Made by a program: the position numbers and the translations under genes
Shown here: positions 59,290 to 64,000 of the stretch, one piece after another
Layout: each line of letters starts with the position of its first letter
Position numbering within the stretch: position 1 is the first letter of the stretch
Assembly: GCF_016545825.1 (NCBI RefSeq)
Contig: NC_052618.1
Coordinates: 50,604,331-50,668,330, forward strand
DNA length: 64,000 nucleotides
From: Eucalyptus grandis
Lineage: Eukaryota > Streptophyta > Magnoliopsida > Myrtales > Myrtaceae
Direction of reading: 5' to 3'
Notes under the pieces: generated by a model
Told to the model about the DNA's origin: nothing
The model's database searches: none
Seen by the model: the letters and a program-made list of their open reading frames with translations, nothing else

Positions 59290-60149
59290 TTAGAGGCTCG
59301 CTTAGTTTGTAATTGCGGAACTACTTGAAATAATGAAAGCAGTTTATTTTGACAAAAAAAAAAAAAACATTTAGATTTCTCCACCATCTCCGAAATGTAG
59401 AAGATTGTACAAAAATTTTGTAGAAACACTTAATTGCATAATTTTTCGATAATCAGGGTTCTTCCTAAAATTCTGATAACTATAGGATGGCTGAGTAGAG
59501 CTTGAACCTACGTACCATCAAGGAACTCGTTGAACTACTCAACTTTATCCCCTTCGAACAGTATCTTATGAATGGAAAGACAAAATTGGCCTAAATGAAG
59601 AGAATAAATGGGTCGATTTGCAGTTCTGCTCTTGCTTTGATGGTTCTTGTTCAAGAATCTGGTTATCTCCTCGAATCTCTCACTTATCTCCCTGTTGGCA
59701 TCTTTACATCAAATCATTTTCTTTCGCGTGGCTCTCACACTTGCCCATCCACCACCGCGAGCGATTGATTCCATGGATCAGTCAGAGTCTTAGGCCTTAC
59801 ATTATTAACAAATGCAAAAATGGCGGGTTACTAGAAGGGTGACAATGCTTTATTCTGCTTGAAGGGGATGATTAGGATGAACCCTTTGCCTAAACCTCCC
59901 TGTTTCGCTCAATTCTTGGAGGGATCGTGGAGAAGATGAAGAAGCATTGCGCCCCGGCCATCGACAGGACCGGTCGGATGAATTCGAAGGGAATGACTCC
60001 CATCGTTTTTAGCCCATGCATTCTGATGAATTGTCTCTGCCAATTGAGAAGGTCCAATCTTGGACTCGAACCCACAACCGTGAGCTTTAATCCTCAACAG
60101 ATGGCTTATGTTGCATAGGCAAATGGAAAATAAAGCAATGATTTTGTTA
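59290..60149. other. Intergenic, nothing firmly identified
   Basis: Overlapping short frames at 59618-59842 and 59890-60172 lack known domains. A B-box-like ggactcgaacc (60062-60072, reading GGTTCGAGTCC on the minus strand) hints at a tRNA-derived sequence, without a convincing cloverleaf. Confidence 0.4.
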
Positions 60150-60419
60150 ATGAATACAACGCGATTTACCATTCATTGTTAAAAGATTTGCATCTTGGAA
60201 ATGTTTTATTGGTTGACAATCATTGATTTTTCAATGATAGTCATGAGAAGAGTTATTGATGGAATCGAAAGGACCATCAATGAGTTTACTTTTTTTGTTG
60301 GCTGATCATGATGAAATTTTGTCGCACTTTCATTTTATATCGATCTAGGCCAAGGACAACTAATAGATTTTATTTGGCTGAAACATCTTCTGGCTAGGTA
60401 ACATAAATAGAACCTTAGG
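60150..60419. repeat. Repeat probably derived from a TNL first intron, copy 3
   Basis: Contains attgttaaaagatttgcatc (60176), tgatttttcaatgatag, gagttattgatgga and tttatatcgatctag (60332). These match 54880-55020 and 58090-58250. It directly follows the TIR fragment at 60420-60840 on the minus strand, where the first intron of a TNL would lie. Confidence 0.65.
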
Positions 60420-60840
60420 CTCCATATGTTTCGGAAAACATTAGACCATGTGATTGCATCAAGGAGCCATGAACCCAACCCTTCGCCAATAGGGAGGCTG
60501 TTATCATCCGTGAACGCAAATATTGGTACAATTCCATCATTTATGAGATTGTTGTAGTCTCGAAAGCTCAAGAATGCATCACGAGGATCACTTCCCCCTT
60601 TGGTGTTGGAGAGATGAATGTAGATGTAGATGCTCTGGCAGCGCTCTTCTTTTCAGCGAGCGCTATTGCTTCCACTATTTTTTCTTGTCTTGAGAAGATT
60701 ATAAGCGCACACCGAAAGAAGAATTGGCGCGACAAGCACCACTAAAAGAATGCCCCAAAACCGAACTGATGGCACTTCGTTGTTCTCGTTGATTCCGGCT
60801 TCTTCATCCTTCAAAAGAAATGCCCTTCCTGTAGCGCAAA
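60420..60840 (-). pseudogene. TNL 5' end fragment: membrane anchor plus truncated TIR
   Basis: On the minus strand EAGINENNEVPSV precedes the anchor WGILLVVLVAPILLSVCAYN, then LLKTRK (60820-60690). After a stop and frame changes come DAFLSFRDYNNLINDGIVPI and FAFTDDNSLPIGEGLGSW, the first half of a TIR domain (compare FVFKDDKSIQIGEEFG at 31020). About 25 residues that normally follow FRG/FRD are deleted. The second half of the TIR, NB-ARC and LRR are absent. It faces RecQ-like copy B head to head, about 200 bases apart. Confidence 0.8.
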
Positions 60841-61039
60841 AAGGATAGATTAACGTATCAACCGGACTTATGCATCAACTTGAAACGATCGCCACCACAC
60901 GCTCAACAGTAAAGTGCACAACTTCTTTTACCCAAGAAAAAAAAATTACAGACCCAAGGGTGTCAAATGAAACCAGGAAAAACTTATAGGGGGCAAAAAG
61001 AGAGCTTAAACAAACTTCGGATGCGAAAACGGAATATTT

Positions 61040-63475
61040 AAAAATAGAAAGGTAAAACATCAATCCCGCCATCGCTGGCGAGGTTTTTCGAACAGAGCAC
61101 TTCGAGCGCACGCTCTCCAGAGAGAGGCTAGCGATCGATTCGATTCCGGCTCGTGCATCGTCGATCGATCGAATCGCTCGAAAAGGTTGGAATTCCATGG
61201 GGGATTGGGGCTTGGAGGAGGTAGAGAAAGCTCGGGGTTGCTGAGCTTGGCTCTCGAGTTCAGCTTCGACGAGCAGTCTGCTTGCAAGTGCTTGGACCAT
61301 CTCGTTTCGCTCTACGGTAACGCGAATCATTACGTCGAGTTATGTAGCCCATTTTTTATGCTGATTGGCCGTCGAAGCACTTGCTGGCAGACTGCTCGTC
61401 GAAGCTGAACTCGAGAGCCAAGCTCAGCAACCCCCGTGGTCCGTCCTCCAGCAACGCGGCGTCAAGGTCCGCGGATCCGACGTAAGTGCCCCTTTTTCTC
61501 CCACGCGCATTGCGCACGCTAGCAAGAACACTCGTTCGGCAGATGACTTGACGCGCTAGTTTTGAATAGTTCCCGGAGCTGGGTTGGCGTCGGAATTGGT
61601 CTTCGGTTCATTCAATGCACGAAAATTTCGCGCAATGTTTTTTTTTTTTTTTTTTTTGTTTGAAAGCCTAGTTGAGGTCTTGTAATGGGGGTCTTGATTT
61701 CAGCTTTTCATTCTTTGAAATGTGCGGCCGTGAGTTGTGGGGATAAGAGGTGGGAGAGTTGTGATGTGTTTGATTTTGGATCCATCCAGTGGAGATCGAT
61801 TGTTCCTGTAGTTTCATACGGCCTTGCTGTTTGGATAATTCTTCTGTGGATAAATTGTCCTTGTTCTCAAGAATTTCTCTGTGCTGGCTGAGCTGTGGTC
61901 ATTGGTCAAATTTTGTACTCTGGACATGCTTACTAACAAGATTAGTGAGTTGACAGTCTCTTTAAATGGGTTCGTAGGTTTTGTGTGAGAGGGTGAGTCT
62001 CCGTTAATGAACTTCACATTTCATATCTCGAAATTTGAGATAGTTAGATTCGAGATACAGCAGGATAAGTTTGGTGTGACTGTAAGAGATTCATGCCAAA
62101 TATTAGGATACGGATATCCAACAAACATCAAACGGCAGAGAGGGCGGTCAGTTTGATGAGTATCAGCTGTCTCATAATTGGACTCGACTATAAAGTGGTA
62201 AATGAGGATTGCACATCGAGTGTGTTTATCAGGTTGTTCAGTTTGGTATTTTTCATACAGTCATATAATTTTTAATTTCTCGCATCGCTGAACTAAGTGC
62301 AAATCGCATATTGTATATTGTGTTTATTTGATCTCTTATTTGCCATGGAATGTGCGAAATCATCTCTTTCTTCTTTTGGTTTTCTTAAGGTGACGAAGGT
62401 CGAGAGTTTATCACTGTAGAGCACTGTGGCAATGACTTCCTAGCAGAACTTGATGAAACCATGCGAGATTCTAAGGATTGGGATGAATTGCAAGCTGTGG
62501 AAATCAGAAACTTGTGGAGTTTTGACTGACATGTTTGGCCAAGATATCGGTAGTGACGGTGAATGCAATAATTTACAAGGTATCGATATTGTAGAAGATT
62601 CTCCACAACCTAAGAAAAACCAAACTTTTCTTGAGGTGAAGATTCCTCTACTGATAGTGATGACGAAGACAATATATTTTCAGTAAAATAGGCAGGAAAT
62701 CTACATGCTATGTTCCTAACTAAAGCGGTACTCCGAGCGATTCTTTCATTCAACTTCTGGCCAGACAATTTTTCAGAATCCATGGTATGCTTCAACCATG
62801 GACATAGCCAATACATGCCAAACCACTTAAATCACTATGTCACTGTTATTTTCTCATATAATTTATTCTCTGCTTGATCATTTGCAATTTTGCTTGCAAT
62901 TTTGCACATAGCAAAGGACCTACATGATGTACATGTACAAAAGCATTTAGTAAATTTTTCTTGTGGTGCCTCTCATCCAATGAAATGTCCAATAGACAGT
63001 CATAACTTTTGCCAATTGCTTCCAAAATATTCGAGATCCAAAATGACATATTGGAACTCTTTGGTCAATAAAGAAGTTGACTTTTGTTTTGGAAGATGTA
63101 CAAGTACCTATTTTCTCAAAATACTTTGAGAGTATAGCAAATCATCAAAGTGTGGAACTCAGTGATCAAGTGTCTTTGATAGGAATGTTTTGCATAAATG
63201 AAGGCTTGTAATTTCTTTGTGCACATTTTTTATTTTCCATGACAATCCATGTCAGAAACTATTACGGTGCTAAAGAGGCTTATTCCTGTTGAAGGACTGT
63301 AAGAGCACTGTCACTCAAGGTTCAATATCAGTTTCAAATAAAAATGGCCAATGTTGTCATATTCAGAAATAGAGCATTTTGACCAATGTGGCATTAGGCA
63401 TGTAAAGCTTCTGTAGCCAAGCAAGATTGCTTCATTCTCATGCCCACTGGAGGTGGTAAAAGTTTATGTTACTAG
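61040..63475 (+). pseudogene. RecQ-like helicase gene, 5' part to motif I, copy B
   Basis: Exon 1 (ATG 61197, donor after 61316) reads MGDWGLEEVEKARG and then, after a frame change, LLSLALEFSFDEQSACKCLD and HLVSLYG. Exon 2 (from 62390) continues GDEGREFITVEHCGNDFLAE and LDETMRDSKDWDELQAVE. Later pieces include DIVEDSPQPKKNQTFLEV. The exon ending at 63475 reads ANVVIFRNRAF, then CKASVAKQDCF, then ILMPTGGGKSLCY, with donor GTTAGT. AF-x-P-x-x-H-x-A followed by MPTGGGKS is the RecQ motif 0/motif I layout. Three nonsense codons (TGA 63380, TAG 63395, TAG 63473) and a stop at 62527 inactivate it. Later exons, if any, would lie beyond the window edge. The RecQ subfamily was not assigned. Confidence 0.75.
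61231..61437. repeat. 63-bp near-perfect inverted repeat (hairpin) in RecQ-like copy B exon 1
   Basis: The left arm (about 61231-61293, gggttgctgagcttggctc ... caagtgcttgg) is mirrored by the right arm (about 61375-61437, gaagcacttgctggcagac ... gccaagctcagcaaccccc). There are only a few mismatches and a loop of about 80 bases. Transcription would give a long fold-back RNA. Copy A does not have the right arm, so it arose after the duplication. Confidence 0.85.
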
Positions 63476-64000
63476 GTTAGTGAATGTTAACATTATTTCA
63501 TTTGCGCAATGATCGAATGAAGACGTAAGTGTGGAGACAATGTTTAGAGCACAAGCCCTGTGCACTTTGCTCAATGGTTCCACTGATTAAATACTAGACA
63601 GATAGACCTGTACATTGAAATTTTAAGCTTTTTAATGATCTTGTAATCTGCTTTGTTAGCACTGTTGCAAAGTTTGTGCTTAAACTTAAGGATGAAAATA
63701 TTTTCCAAATGCAAATTAAGCTAAAGGAAGTGATTCGGGTACAGAACCATGGGTTCCAATGTACAGGATCTGACTAAGTTGGAAAAGAATATTATATTGG
63801 ACATTCTTGTTCTACCTTCGCACATTTCTATCTATTCTGTGATTTCTAGAATTTGAGGTCTTTACTATGCTTCTAGGACCTTCTAATTACTTACTGAAAA
63901 ATTTATCTTGTTTTTGCATGTAAGTGTTGTTGTCAGTCATAGTTAAGGTCCAATTCAAAAGGGTTATTAAGTCAAAGTTTTTAAATTACTTGTGCCAAAT
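63476..64000 (+). other. Intron or flank after the RecQ motif I exon
   Basis: No further helicase exon was recognised before the window ends. The next expected exon would contain helicase motif Ia/II sequence. Confidence 0.4.

Noticed and set aside
60050..60120. tRNA-like sequence (GGTTCGAGTCC on the minus strand)
   Set aside because: The B-box is present, but I could not find an acceptor stem or convincing D and anticodon arms; at most a decayed tRNA-derived fragment.

Overview
The window looks like nuclear DNA of a eudicot plant. It has spliced genes with GT-AG introns, TIR-NB-ARC-LRR resistance genes (absent from grasses), a decayed plant pararetrovirus, Mutator-like elements with long terminal inverted repeats, LTR debris and long (CT)n/(GA)n microsatellites. 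The TNL class, with a membrane anchor in front of the TIR domain, suggests a woody Myrtales/Myrtaceae-like genome. That last step is inference; the sequence does not prove a species.

Layout: 1-6060 is an inactivated endogenous caulimovirid on the minus strand, with capsid zinc knuckle, protease, reverse transcriptase, RNase H and C-terminal region running from right to left. 7190-14504 (+) is a ten-coding-exon 3'-5' exonuclease gene of the mut-7 type with one frame break. 15575-15897 (+) is a DUF3511 gene, also with a frame break. 17895-20423 is a 1.2-1.3 kb direct tandem duplication of an unidentified gene segment. 21720-31330 (-) is a TNL gene with separate TIR, NB-ARC and LRR exons; its LRR region has grown by a 93-residue repeat and then decayed, and a 1.1 kb inverted-repeat element sits in its first intron. 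35283-42720 is repeat-rich: microsatellites, a roughly 14-copy tandem array, and a segmental duplication in which one copy carries a 1.46 kb Mutator-like insertion and the other keeps the empty site. 43025-45659 (-) is a 3'-truncated, multiply broken multi-BRCT gene (MEI1/TopBP1-like) with a probable U12-type intron. 51600-63475 holds two copies of a head-to-head block, a TNL 5' fragment (-) facing the start of a RecQ-like helicase gene (+). Between them lie LTR-like sequence, a plant RNase H (RVT_3-type) relic and repeats that look TNL-intron-derived.

Functionally, little here appears fully intact as written. The NB-ARC exon is open across 1.1 kb. The exonuclease gene needs only one base change to read through. 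The TNL, BRCT and RecQ-like loci carry several disruptions. Eight of the frame breaks that can be placed are single extra bases; five others need either one missing or two extra bases. This raises the question of residual assembly indels as against true pseudogenes. The three nonsense codons in the RecQ-like copy are all explained by C-to-T changes, which points to genuine decay there.
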